Of a stretch of 64,000 nt of DNA, positions 10,045 to 18,600 are shown piece after piece (positions within the stretch are counted from its first letter, which is position 1; every line of letters begins with the position of its first letter). The notes beneath the pieces are model-generated. The model worked only from the letters and a program-made list of their open reading frames with translations, searched no databases and had not been told where the DNA came from. Origin of the DNA: CAVUCH01 sp963739995 (lineage in GTDB: Bacteria; Acidobacteriota; Vicinamibacteria; Vicinamibacterales; JAENWD01); contig CAVUCH010000026.1 of the NCBI GenBank assembly GCA_963739995.1, positions 124,001-188,000 on the forward strand, given 5' to 3'. The position numbers and the translations under genes were made by a program.

Positions 10045-11322
10045 ATGGTCGTCGGCGAAGGTTCTGCCACCCATCTTCTCTCCCGCCACGCGATTCGCGG
10101 CATCGTCGAGACGGCGCTCCCGTTCTCCGCTGTGAACGGGCGCCGCGTGCTCGTCATTGTCCCCGACGGCACGCGCACGATGCCACTGCCGCTCATGGCC
10201 GACGTGCTCGACGAGAGCGTCCGGGTCCATGCGGCAGCGCTCGACTATCTGGTTGCCCTCGGTACGCACCAGCCGATGACTGACGCACAGCTCTCGACGC
10301 TTTTCGGCCGGCCGGTGGGCGGCGGGCTGTTCGGGAGCTCGCGCGTGTTCAACCACCGCTGGGACGACCCTGCGACCTTCGTGACGGTTGGCACGATCGG
10401 CAGCGCGGAGATCGCGCGCCTCACGGGCGGACTGCTCGCGCGCGACGTGCCCGTTTCGCTCAACCGAATGATCCTGGAGTACGACCAGCTCGTGATCTGC
10501 GGCCCGGTGTTCCCGCACGAGGTCGTGGGGTTCTCCGGCGGCACCAAGTACTTCTGCCCGGGGATCGCCGGCCAGGACATCATCGATTTCACGCACTGGC
10601 TCGGGGCGCTGCTGACCAGCCGGGAGATCATCGGCGCCGGCTATACGCCCGTGCGCGCGGTCATCGACCGCGCCGCCGCGTTCGTGGAGCGTCCCGTCAC
10701 CTGTCTCAGCCTGGTCGTGACGCACGAGGGCGTCGCGGGGCTGTACGCGGGCACGCCGCAGGAGTCGTGGAGCGCGGCGGCGGCGCTCTCGGCACAGGTC
10801 CACATCCGGCGCATGGAGCGGCCGTTCACGCGCGTGCTGTCGATCATGCCGCCGATGTACGCGGACCTGTGGACCGCCGCCAAGGGCATGTACAAACTGG
10901 AGCCGGTAGTGGCCGACGGCGGCGAGCTGGTGATCTACGCGCCGCATCTCACCGAGGTGAGCTATACGCACGGGCGCGAGATCGACGAGATCGGCTATCA
11001 CTGCCGCGACTATTTCGTGCACCAGTGGGCGCGCTTCGAGCACTACCATGGCGGCGTGCTCGCGCACTCGACGCACGTGAAGGGCTGCGGCACCTTCGAT
11101 GCGGCCACAGGCGTCGAGACCCCCCGCATCCAGGTGACGCTGGCGACCGGCATCACGGCCGAACAATGCGCCCGCCTGAATCTGGGATATCTCGATCCGG
11201 CCACCATCCGCGTGGCCGACTGGGAAGGACGCGAGGACGAAGGCGTTCTCGTCGTGCACCGCGCCGGCGAAACGCTCTATCGATTGCCGGGCCCGGCGCC
11301 GTTTCCCATCGTCCCAGCCTGA
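10045..11322 (+). CDS. LarA-type nickel-dependent racemase family protein
   Basis: A protein of about 425 residues matching the lactate racemase (LarA, DUF2088) family: VLVIVPDGTRTMPLPLM in the N-terminal domain, LVALGTHQPM (conserved His), PHEVVGFSGGTKYFCPG (His and Lys that hold the pyridinium nickel pincer cofactor) and DFTHW. LarA homologues racemise or epimerise a range of 2-hydroxyacids, so lactate is not certain. Nearby gnd and KDG-kinase-like genes suggest sugar-acid catabolism. The ATG at 10045 follows GAGG at 10037-10040; a GTG at 10024 is an alternative start. No larB, larC or larE is in the window. Confidence 0.8.
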   Translation: MVVGEGSATHLLSRHAIRGIVETALPFSAVNGRRVLVIVPDGTRTMPLPLMADVLDESVRVHAAALDYLVALGTHQPMTDAQLSTLFGRPVGGGLFGSSRVFNHRWDDPATFVTVGTIGSAEIARLTGGLLARDVPVSLNRMILEYDQLVICGPVFPHEVVGFSGGTKYFCPGIAGQDIIDFTHWLGALLTSREIIGAGYTPVRAVIDRAAAFVERPVTCLSLVVTHEGVAGLYAGTPQESWSAAAALSAQVHIRRMERPFTRVLSIMPPMYADLWTAAKGMYKLEPVVADGGELVIYAPHLTEVSYTHGREIDEIGYHCRDYFVHQWARFEHYHGGVLAHSTHVKGCGTFDAATGVETPRIQVTLATGITAEQCARLNLGYLDPATIRVADWEGREDEGVLVVHRAGETLYRLPGPAPFPIVPA

Positions 11323-11432
11323 CGCCCCTCCAATCACTTCGACGTTACGGCATGGAGCGGCCTTGCGATCGGCCAACTTGACAACTGGTTAGACCACTCG
11401 TAAATTCGCGACGTTACCGCGGGACGCGCAAT

Positions 11433-12842
11433 ATGAATCACAAACTCGGTGTCGTCGGCCTCGGCGTCATGGGCGGCAATCTCGCCCTGAACGCGGAACG
11501 GAACGGTTTCGCGGTGGCGGGCTACGACCTCGATGCCGGCAAGACGCGCACGTTCGTCGAGGGGCCGGGGGCCGGCAAGCAGGTGAGCGGGGCAGACTCG
11601 CCTACCGCATTGATGGCAGTGCTCGAGCGGCCGCGGCGCGTCCTCATGATGGTGCCGGCGGGGGCCGCGGTCGACAGTGCCGTTGCGCATCTGAAGCCGC
11701 ATCTCGAGCCCGGCGACATCCTGATCGACGGCGGCAACTCCTGGTTCCTCGACACCGAACGGCGCAGCAAGGCGCTGTCGGCCGAGGGGTTCCACTTCGT
11801 AGGCATGGGTGTGTCCGGCGGCGAGGAGGGGGCGCTGTGGGGCCCGAGCATGATGCCCGGCGGCCACCGTGAGGCATATGACGCGCTCGCACCCATCCTG
11901 CTGGCCATGGCCGCGAAGGCCGACGATGGCGCGCCGTGCGTGGAGTACATGGGCCCCCTTGGCGCCGGGCACTACGTGAAGATGGTGCACAACGGCATCG
12001 AGTACGGGGACATGCAGCTGATTGCCGAGACCTACGACGTGCTGCACCGAGGGCTGGGTCTATCGAACGACGAACTGCACGATGTGTTTTCGGAGTGGAA
12101 CGCCGGCGAGCTGCGTTCGTACCTGATCGAAATCACCGCGGCCATTTTCGCGCAGCGGGATCCCGAGAGCGGCGGGGCCGTGCTGGACCTCATTCTGGAC
12201 GAGGCCGCGCAGAAGGGCACCGGCAAGTGGACCAGCCAGAACGCGCTCGACGTGGGCGCGCCGATTCCGACCATCAATGCCGCAGTCGAGAGCCGCATCA
12301 TCTCTGCCCTGAAGACCGAGCGCGTTGCGGCCAGCCGGATCTTGCGGGGTCCCTCGTCCGCCTACGGCGGCCCGCGGCAGCGCCTCATCGATGCGGCACG
12401 TGACGCGCTCCATGCCAGCAAGATCACGTCGTATGCGCAGGGCCTCGGCCTGCTGCGGCTCGCGTCACATGAATACAAGTACGACATGCGGCCCGGTGTC
12501 ATCGCCAAAATCTGGCGCGCCGGCTGCATCATCCGCGCGTCGCTGCTCGGCGACATCACGGCCGCGTACGACCGCAATCCGGATCTCGTCAACCTGCTGC
12601 TCGACGAGGCGTTCCGTGACGCGCTCGAGCGGCGCCAGGACGCGTGGCGGTTCTTCGTGCAGACCGCTGTCAGCGTGGGCATCCCGGTGCTGGCGACGGC
12701 CTCGTCGCTCGCCTACTTCGATGCCTACCGGAGCGAGCGGCTGCCGGCGAATCTCACCCAGGCTCAGCGCGACTACTTCGGCGCGCACACATACAGACGC
12801 CTCGATCGCGACGGCGTGTTCCATACCGACTGGACGCAGTGA
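11433..12842 (+). CDS. gnd: 6-phosphogluconate dehydrogenase, decarboxylating
   Basis: A 469-residue full-length 6-phosphogluconate dehydrogenase. The Rossmann domain begins with GVVGLGVMGGNLALNAERNG. The substrate signature is GVSGGEEGALWGPSMMPGG, and KMVHNGIEYGDMQLIAE holds the catalytic Lys and Asn. The all-helical C-terminal domain contains GTGKWTSQNALDVG and ends with QRDYFGAHTYRRLD. It makes ribulose 5-phosphate, CO2 and NADPH in the oxidative pentose phosphate pathway. A sugar kinase follows 40 bp downstream in the same direction. Confidence 0.95.
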   Translation: MNHKLGVVGLGVMGGNLALNAERNGFAVAGYDLDAGKTRTFVEGPGAGKQVSGADSPTALMAVLERPRRVLMMVPAGAAVDSAVAHLKPHLEPGDILIDGGNSWFLDTERRSKALSAEGFHFVGMGVSGGEEGALWGPSMMPGGHREAYDALAPILLAMAAKADDGAPCVEYMGPLGAGHYVKMVHNGIEYGDMQLIAETYDVLHRGLGLSNDELHDVFSEWNAGELRSYLIEITAAIFAQRDPESGGAVLDLILDEAAQKGTGKWTSQNALDVGAPIPTINAAVESRIISALKTERVAASRILRGPSSAYGGPRQRLIDAARDALHASKITSYAQGLGLLRLASHEYKYDMRPGVIAKIWRAGCIIRASLLGDITAAYDRNPDLVNLLLDEAFRDALERRQDAWRFFVQTAVSVGIPVLATASSLAYFDAYRSERLPANLTQAQRDYFGAHTYRRLDRDGVFHTDWTQ

Positions 12843-12882
12843 CGCGTCCGACACTCGGAGACAGCGGAAGGGACCACAGCTG

Positions 12883-13965
12883 ATGGATGCCGGTCTGCGA
12901 ATCCACGATCGAGGTGCGTTCGACTTCCTCTCGCTCGGCGCTCTCGTACACCGACTCGATCCGGGCGTGATCCCGTTCCGCAAGGCGGCGGGCTGTGCCA
13001 TCCACGTGAGCGGGGGGGAGTTCAACTGTGCGGCCAATCTCGCTGACTGCTTCGGCATGAAGACCGCCGTCGCGAGCGCGATGGTCGACTACCCGATCGG
13101 TGAGCTGATCGCGGAGCGCGTCCGAGCGATGGGCGTGACCGGCCTGTACAAGCGCTTCGCGCACGACGGCGTCACGGGGCCGAACATGGCTACGGTCTAC
13201 AGCGATCGCGGCCACGGCGTCCGTGCGCCGGTCGTGTTCTACAACCGATCGAACGAGGCCGCGGCACGGCTGCAGCCGGGCGACTTCGACTGGAACGCCA
13301 TCTTCGGCGGCGGCGTACGATGGTTTCACAGCGGGGGGATCTTTGCCGCCCTCTCTGAAAGCACGGGCGAGCTGATCATCGAGGCCATGCGGGCGGCGCG
13401 CGCCGCTGGCGCGGTGACCTCGTTCGACCTGAACTTCCGGGAGAAGCTCTGGAAGGTGTTCGGCGGCGCCGACCGCGCCGTGGCCGTCGTCTCCCGCATC
13501 GTCGAGCACGTGGACGTGCTGGTCGGCAACGAGGAGGACCTGCAGAAGGGCCTCGGCATGCGCGGGCCGGAAGTCGCGGCCGCCTCGAAGCTCGATCCGA
13601 GCGCCTTCTTCGGGATGATGGAGCAGGTTCGGGCGAACCATCCCCGCGTGAAGATTGTCGCGACCACGCTGCGGGAGGTGCACTCGACCAGCCGGCATAG
13701 CTGGAGCGCCGTCGCGTGGGTGAACGGGGAGACCGTTACCGCGCCGACCGCGGACCTCGACGTGATCGATCGGGTGGGTGGCGGCGACGGCTTTGCGTCC
13801 GGCTTCTTCTACGGCCTGCTGTCGGGCGAATCACCCGTGGACGCCCTCAAGCTCGGGTGGGCGCACGGTGCGCTGCTGACGACCTTTCCCGGCGACACCA
13901 CCATGGCGTCCGTCGAGCAGGTGCGTAACCTGGCGCAGGGCGGGTCAGCGCGCATCCAGCGCTGA
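12883..13965 (+). CDS. PfkB-family sugar kinase, probable 2-keto-3-deoxygluconate kinase
   Basis: A 360-residue ribokinase/PfkB-fold kinase. GGEFNCAANLADCFG is the N-terminal substrate loop, SFDLNFREKLWK the middle strand, LVGNEEDLQKGLG the typical NEEE-like motif, and VIDRVGGGDGFASGFFYGLL the C-terminal signature with the catalytic Asp. The length and the NFREKLW segment fit 2-dehydro-3-deoxygluconokinases. The specificity is inferred from similarity and from the neighbouring gnd. The ATG at 12883 was chosen at the start of the conserved fold, 40 bp after gnd. Confidence 0.85.
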   Translation: MDAGLRIHDRGAFDFLSLGALVHRLDPGVIPFRKAAGCAIHVSGGEFNCAANLADCFGMKTAVASAMVDYPIGELIAERVRAMGVTGLYKRFAHDGVTGPNMATVYSDRGHGVRAPVVFYNRSNEAAARLQPGDFDWNAIFGGGVRWFHSGGIFAALSESTGELIIEAMRAARAAGAVTSFDLNFREKLWKVFGGADRAVAVVSRIVEHVDVLVGNEEDLQKGLGMRGPEVAAASKLDPSAFFGMMEQVRANHPRVKIVATTLREVHSTSRHSWSAVAWVNGETVTAPTADLDVIDRVGGGDGFASGFFYGLLSGESPVDALKLGWAHGALLTTFPGDTTMASVEQVRNLAQGGSARIQR

Positions 13966-13989
13966 GCAGCGCGGTATTCGCCGGATCGG

Positions 13990-14150
13990 CCGCGGGCACT
14001 GAAGTGCCGGCTCCACACAGCCCGTGTTTCCCCCGATACGCAGTCCCATGGGCTGACGTGGGGCCGGGACTTCAGTCCCGGCCGTCTCGCGTCCGCCGCC
14101 GGGGCCAAAGTGCCGGTTGTAGCGATGGACTTTCAGCCCGGCGCGCACTC
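13990..14150. repeat. Cluster of REP-like palindromes
   Basis: Two clear hairpins lie between the convergent sugar kinase and PfpI genes. GGCACTGAAGTGCC is at about 13996-14009. GCCGGGAC-TTCA-GTCCCGGC is at 14063-14082. A degenerate copy follows at about 14100-14145. They carry the GG(G/C)AC/GT(C/G)CC stem and four-base loop of the other copies and may also serve as a bidirectional terminator. Confidence 0.75.
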
Positions 14151-14160
14151 CGGTGCGGCG

Positions 14161-14739
14161 TCAGGCGTGCGTGGTTTCGCGACCGCGGTTGTGGTGCACG
14201 CCTTCGGCGAACTCCTCGATCATCTTCCGGTTGAAGGCCGGGATGTCACCCGGATTGCGTGAGGTCACCAGCCCGCGATCGGTGACGACTTCCTCGTCGA
14301 CCCAGCTCGCGCCGGCGTTCTTCAGGTCCGTCTTGATCGAAGGGTAGGACGTGACGCGGTAGCCGCGCACGCAGTCAGCCTCCACCAGCGTCCAGGGACC
14401 GTGGCAGATGGCTGCGACCGGCTTGCCGCTCTCGACCATGGCGCGCACGAACGCCACCGCTTGTGGATGCATCCGGAGCCTGTCTGGGCTCATCACGCCG
14501 CCGGGGAGGAGCAGCGCGTCATAGTCCTCCGGGTTGGCCGTGTCGATCGGCTCATCGACCGTAACGTCCGTGCCCCAGTCGGTGTGATTCCAGCCACGCG
14601 CGCGGCCCTGCTCAGGCGAGACGATCTCGACCTTCGCTCCGGCCGCCTCGAGCGCCTGCTTCGGATCGATCAATTCGACCTGCTCGAATCCGTCCGCGAC
14701 GAGCGCAGCCACGCGCTTTCCGTTCAAGTGATTTGCCAT
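14161..14739 (-). CDS. DJ-1/PfpI family type 1 glutamine amidotransferase-like protein
   Basis: A 192-residue PfpI-type protein. KRVAALVADGFEQVEL opens the flavodoxin-like fold with the conserved acidic residue. AAGAKVEIVSPEQG, DYDALLLPGG and the nucleophile elbow PVAAICHGPWTLVEA (Cys-His) follow, and GLVTSRNPGDIPAFNRKMIEEF ends the domain. Members act as deglycases, chaperones or proteases; this one most resembles the general-stress YhbO/PfpI group. The start at 14739 has AGGAG just upstream. Confidence 0.9.
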   Translation of the reverse strand: MANHLNGKRVAALVADGFEQVELIDPKQALEAAGAKVEIVSPEQGRARGWNHTDWGTDVTVDEPIDTANPEDYDALLLPGGVMSPDRLRMHPQAVAFVRAMVESGKPVAAICHGPWTLVEADCVRGYRVTSYPSIKTDLKNAGASWVDEEVVTDRGLVTSRNPGDIPAFNRKMIEEFAEGVHHNRGRETTHA

Positions 14740-14774
14740 CGGTGTCTCCTCTGCAAACGCGATTGCGCCACACC

Positions 14775-14794
14775 GCCGGGACCACAGTCCCGGC
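14775..14794. repeat. REP-like palindrome
   Basis: GCCGGGAC and GTCCCGGC flank the loop CACA. The downstream flank TCCACAC matches other copies. It lies in the space between the divergent PfpI and cupin genes. Confidence 0.75.
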
Positions 14795-14950
14795 TCCACA
14801 CGGGGTGCACGCGTAGACTCATACCTGGTTGCAATGGGTGTTCCGCTCCGCGATGTGGAACAGGGTCGTGCATGAGCCGTCACGGTCGTGTTTGACCCGC
14901 ATACGCTGCAGCGGATTAGATGCGGAGGTACTCTTGCGGCCGGAGGTCGT

Positions 14951-15748
14951 ATGGCAACGTGTGTGTGGTCGTGTCTCGCAGTCCTTCTTCTCGTCACGAG
15001 GGTCGACGCCGTGGCGCAACAGCCAGCGCCGCCGCCGGCACCCGCCCCTCGCCCGGCACAACCGTCGGGTCCGCGCGCGAGCACGGTCACGGTGTCAATC
15101 ACTGACGAGAGCGGCACACCGGTGCAGGGCGTGACGGTCACGGTCACCGGCCCGGTGACACGCACCGTAACCACTGTCGCAAACGGCACCGCGCGCCTGC
15201 TCGGCATGCGCTCCGGCACGTACCGGCTCCGATTCGAGCACCAGGGCTTCATCACGCTCGAACGGGACGTGACGATGCGTGCCGGTGCCCTGCCGGAAGT
15301 CGATGTGACGCTGTCGCCCGCAGTGGCGCCCCCCCCGCCGGCAGACACGGCTGAGACCGAGGCCCGCGAGAATGTGCCGGCGGAAGCGGAGCGCCAGCAG
15401 GCGCCGCCCGGGGACCCGCGGTACGTCACGATTGTCGACTTCCTCGACAAGAATCTGATCGGTAGCCGTGAGCCCTCCAAGCGTGACGAGCTCGGGTGCA
15501 CTGCGAGCGCCCGCACGACATTGGTGCAGCTGAGGGAGTCTGCAAAGGAAGAAGCACGCACGGACGCCGACGAAGTGCTCTACGTTGTCGCTGGTGAGGG
15601 CACGCTGCGCCTCGGCAACCGCGACCTGCAGCTTTCGTCGAGCACGACCGCGGTCGTGCCGCGGGGAACCGTGCGCGGGCTCACGCGGAAAGGCAGGAAT
15701 CCTCTGATAGTGCTGTCGGTCGTGTCCGGGCCGCCGTGTACGAAGTGA
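14951..15748 (+). CDS. Secreted carboxypeptidase-regulatory-like plus cupin domain protein
   Basis: A protein of about 265 residues. The signal peptide SCLAVLLLVTRVDAVAQQ is followed by a Pro-rich linker. A CarboxypepD_reg-like beta-sandwich comes next (TVTVSITDESGTPVQGVTVT ... SGTYRLRFEHQGFITLERDV), then a second linker and a C-terminal cupin (ADEVLYVVAGEGTLRLGNRD ... TAVVPRGTVRGLTRKGRNPL). It is probably periplasmic and its ligand is unknown. The ATG at 14951 has GGAGG a few bases upstream and puts the signal peptide first. Confidence 0.75.
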   Translation: MATCVWSCLAVLLLVTRVDAVAQQPAPPPAPAPRPAQPSGPRASTVTVSITDESGTPVQGVTVTVTGPVTRTVTTVANGTARLLGMRSGTYRLRFEHQGFITLERDVTMRAGALPEVDVTLSPAVAPPPPADTAETEARENVPAEAERQQAPPGDPRYVTIVDFLDKNLIGSREPSKRDELGCTASARTTLVQLRESAKEEARTDADEVLYVVAGEGTLRLGNRDLQLSSSTTAVVPRGTVRGLTRKGRNPLIVLSVVSGPPCTK

Positions 15749-15904
15749 GCGCCGGGTAGCTGAGGAGGAGCGAAGACGGGTTTGAAACCCCGCTGCGTGG
15801 GACGGGAAGCGACGGAGAGGAACCCCACGGCCCGTGCGCGGCGTGCTGTGCGCGGCCATGCGCCGGCCATGCACGTCCGAAGAGGCCTATAATCAACGGA
15901 CGTC

Positions 15905-16339
15905 ATGTCAGAGCGGAAATACCGGCAGCGCGGGTACCAGGATGAGAGCCGGCCCCAGCGTCCCGCGCCCACGAAGCAGCCGTCGGAGCGCGCGCCGGGT
16001 CCGCCGCGCGACAGGGTGGGGCCGCGCACCTACGACATGCCGGGTTACCGCGAGGTGGTGCGCTGCGCCAGGTGCGGCCACATCATCACGGGCGAGATTT
16101 CCGCGGAGAGCTGCTGCCCGAAGTGCGGCACTGACCTGCACGCGTGCGTGCAGTGCGTGCACTTCGACACCGGCAAGCGGTTTCAATGCGTGCAGACGAT
16201 CCCGGTGCGCGTGTCGCCGAAGGATGCCCGGAATGCGTGCGCCCTCTTCGAGCCGCAGCGCCGGTTCGAGCGCGAGACCGGGTCCACCGCGTCGGGCCCC
16301 CCGAGCGCACGCCAGGCGTTCGACGATCTGTTCAAATAG
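15905..16339 (+). CDS. Zinc-ribbon/rubredoxin-like hypothetical protein
   Basis: A 144-residue protein with a disordered, basic, Pro-rich first 45 residues. A Cys-rich core follows: VVRCARCGHII, ESCCPKCGTDLHACVQCVHFD and RFQCVQ, later NACALFEP. The paired CxxC knuckles suggest a metal (probably zinc) site. The protein is small, soluble and of unknown role. It stands alone, with short gaps on both sides and the same orientation as the cupin and DinB genes. Confidence 0.65.
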   Translation: MSERKYRQRGYQDESRPQRPAPTKQPSERAPGPPRDRVGPRTYDMPGYREVVRCARCGHIITGEISAESCCPKCGTDLHACVQCVHFDTGKRFQCVQTIPVRVSPKDARNACALFEPQRRFERETGSTASGPPSARQAFDDLFK

Positions 16340-16508
16340 GCTGAGCCCTTCGAGCGCCCCGTTGGGGTCGAGCCATCCTCCTGCAGCCCAGGTCCTCGGC
16401 GGTCCCGCGAGCCGGCCCGCGAACCTTGCTCGTACCTCGGCCGGCAATGGACACTAGAGAATGCCGGAGGTAACATTCGGCCCCGCCCCGTCATTGAAGG
16501 AGATTGAG

Positions 16509-17069
16509 ATGAGAACAGCTTGTGTTTTCGTGGCCGCGCTCGCATTGGCCATCCCCGCCGCCGCCCAGACGGGCGCGGCTCAGGCGCCTGCCGCGCAAAC
16601 GCCCGCGAACCCCCTGACCACCGCGATGCAGTCGGCCTACGACATGATCAAGGGCAACATCACCAAGTCTGCCGAGAAGGTCACCGAAGAGCATTACTCG
16701 TTCAAGCCATCGCCGGACGTCCGGTCCTTTGGCCAGATTCTGGGCCACATTGCGGATGCGAACCACATGATCTGTTCGGCGGCTGGCGGCAGTGCGGCGC
16801 CGCCGGAGAGCATCGAGAAGACGAAGACGACCAAAGCCGACCTGCAGAAAGCGCTCGCCGATTCGTTCAGTGCCTGCGACGCCGCGTATGCCGCGATGAC
16901 CGACGCCAAGGGCGTGGAAATCGTGAAGTTCTTCGGACGCGAGCAGCCGAAGCTGGGGGTTCTCTCGTTCAACACCGCCCACGACTTCGAGCACTACGGC
17001 AACCTGGTGACCTACATGCGCATGAAGGGCATCGTGCCGCCTTCGAGTGAGGGACAGGCAACCAAGTAA
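16509..17069 (+). CDS. Secreted DinB-family protein
   Basis: A 186-residue protein with a signal peptide (TACVFVAALALAIPAAAQ) and a DinB/YfiT-like four-helix bundle. The helix starts are AMQSAYDMIKGNITKSAEKV, SFGQILGHIADANHMICSAA (His ligand), SFSACDAAYAAM and NTAHDFEHYGNLVTYMRM (His ligands). Members are metal-dependent thiol transferases or of unknown role. The signal peptide indicates the periplasm. The start at 16509 follows AGGAGATTGAG. Confidence 0.85.
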   Translation: MRTACVFVAALALAIPAAAQTGAAQAPAAQTPANPLTTAMQSAYDMIKGNITKSAEKVTEEHYSFKPSPDVRSFGQILGHIADANHMICSAAGGSAAPPESIEKTKTTKADLQKALADSFSACDAAYAAMTDAKGVEIVKFFGREQPKLGVLSFNTAHDFEHYGNLVTYMRMKGIVPPSSEGQATK

Positions 17070-17212
17070 GCGCTTGCAGAGCGAAGCCGGATCCCAGGTC
17101 TTGTCCGCGGTGCGACCGCAACCCGCAACAACGTCCCGCAGGAGAGGACCGGGGGTCCGGCGTCCGGATTGAGGGCTCGCGCCGGTGCCACGTGTGCGCA
17201 CCCGAGCCTGGC

Positions 17213-18109
17213 CTACTTGGTTTTGATCCCCGCATTCTCGGCAATCACTTGCGCCAGCGCCGTCCAGTCGAGATCGCCCTTTCCCCGCGCCATGCCGGAC
17301 ATCAGGTGATCCCGCACGACGCTCGCCAGTGGCATGGGCACGGTCGCCACGTCGGCGGCGCCCAGCACCAGGCGCATGTCCTTCAGCCCCAGTGCGAGCC
17401 GGAATCCTGCCGGGCTGTACTGGGCTTCCGCGATGCGCGTCCCGTAGTTCTCGTAGACCGGGGACCGGAACAGGTTGCCGTTCACGATCTCCAGAAATTG
17501 TTTGGCGTCGATGCGGTTCCTGTGCAGGAGCGCAAACGCCTCGCCGAGTGCCTCGATCATGGCCGCAATCAAGAAATTGCCCGCAAGCTTCACGAGGTTC
17601 GCGGCCTGCGGGTCGGCGCCTACCAGGAACACGCGCTGGCTCATCACCTGGAGCAGCGGCTGCACGCGTGCAAGCGCGGCCTCGTCACCGGCCGCCACGA
17701 TCGTCACCTTGCCGGCTTCCGCGGCTTCCGGCCGGCCGAACACCGGCGCGGCCACGAAGTGCTGTCCCGCCTCCGCGTGCGCCTCGGCGAGGCGCACCGA
17801 CAGGTCGGTGCTGATCGTGCTGAGTGAGACGTGAACGTCGCCCTCGCCGAGGGCCTCGGCGATGCCCGGCTGGTTCTCAGCACCCGACACGACGTCGATC
17901 AACGCGCCATCATCCGCGACCATGGTGAAGACGACCGCTGCGTCCTCGCAGGCGGCGGCGATTGTCTTCGCCTGCGTGGCGCCGGCGGTGACGAGCGGCT
18001 TCACGCGAGCCGCGGTCCGGTTCCAGACGCGCACGTCGTGTCCCGCCTTGACCAGGTGGCGAGCCATGCCGCCGCCCATCGAGCCAAGGCCAATGAATCC
18101 AACACGCAT
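17213..18109 (-). CDS. NAD(P)-dependent beta-hydroxyacid dehydrogenase (GarR/HIBADH family)
   Basis: A 298-residue dehydrogenase. The N-terminal Rossmann motif is RVGFIGLGSMGGGMARHLVK, followed by HDVRVWNRTAARV. The substrate region is DVHVSLSTISTDLS, and the catalytic Lys lies in ANLVKLAGNFLIAAMIEALG. The family includes tartronate semialdehyde reductase, 3-hydroxyisobutyrate dehydrogenase and glyoxylate/succinic semialdehyde reductases, and these cannot be told apart here. Together with the hydroxypyruvate isomerase-like gene it would fit glycerate metabolism, but the two are far apart. Confidence 0.9.
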   Translation of the reverse strand: MRVGFIGLGSMGGGMARHLVKAGHDVRVWNRTAARVKPLVTAGATQAKTIAAACEDAAVVFTMVADDGALIDVVSGAENQPGIAEALGEGDVHVSLSTISTDLSVRLAEAHAEAGQHFVAAPVFGRPEAAEAGKVTIVAAGDEAALARVQPLLQVMSQRVFLVGADPQAANLVKLAGNFLIAAMIEALGEAFALLHRNRIDAKQFLEIVNGNLFRSPVYENYGTRIAEAQYSPAGFRLALGLKDMRLVLGAADVATVPMPLASVVRDHLMSGMARGKGDLDWTALAQVIAENAGIKTK

Positions 18110-18600
18110 CAGTACCTCCGCATCCGATCACACGTGACGCCACCGGCCCTCATCACCTGACCTGAGCATAGTCAACGGTACGATACCCACGATAGGAGAT
18201 TTCCGGACGCATCCCCGACGTCCCGCTCTCGTTCACGTCACGTGGACAGTTCCAGCACCCGAGGATCCGCGGATCGGGCGCATGCGTAATACGGGCGCAA
18301 ACCGCACCGTGTCGCGCCTGCGTGGAATCCGCTCGCGGCGGGATGGTTCGATGGGCTCAGCTCCGACACCGCGGAGAGGTCGACGGGAGAGCGCGCCGAG
18401 GTGCCGCGCGCGTTCGGCGACCCGCGGCGTAGATTGCACATGCGGAACCGGCTGCAAACCGCACTCCCGGCTCTGGACGCGTGTCCGCCGCTGGGACGCC
18501 AGCATCCCACGGGCGGACGCCCGTGGCGCGTGGGGATGCACAGTTCGCGAGCTCATCTCCTTGACACGACACGACTTGCCCCGGCCGCTCCGCGTGGCAC
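18110..18600. other. Intergenic region with a palindrome
   Basis: About 490 bp between the divergent dehydrogenase and ADOP permease genes. No convincing gene is seen. CCACGGGCG at 18507-18515 and CGCCCGTGG at 18518-18526 form a perfect palindrome, with GCATCC/GGGATGC as an outer arm. The region presumably carries the promoters of both flanking genes. Confidence 0.5.
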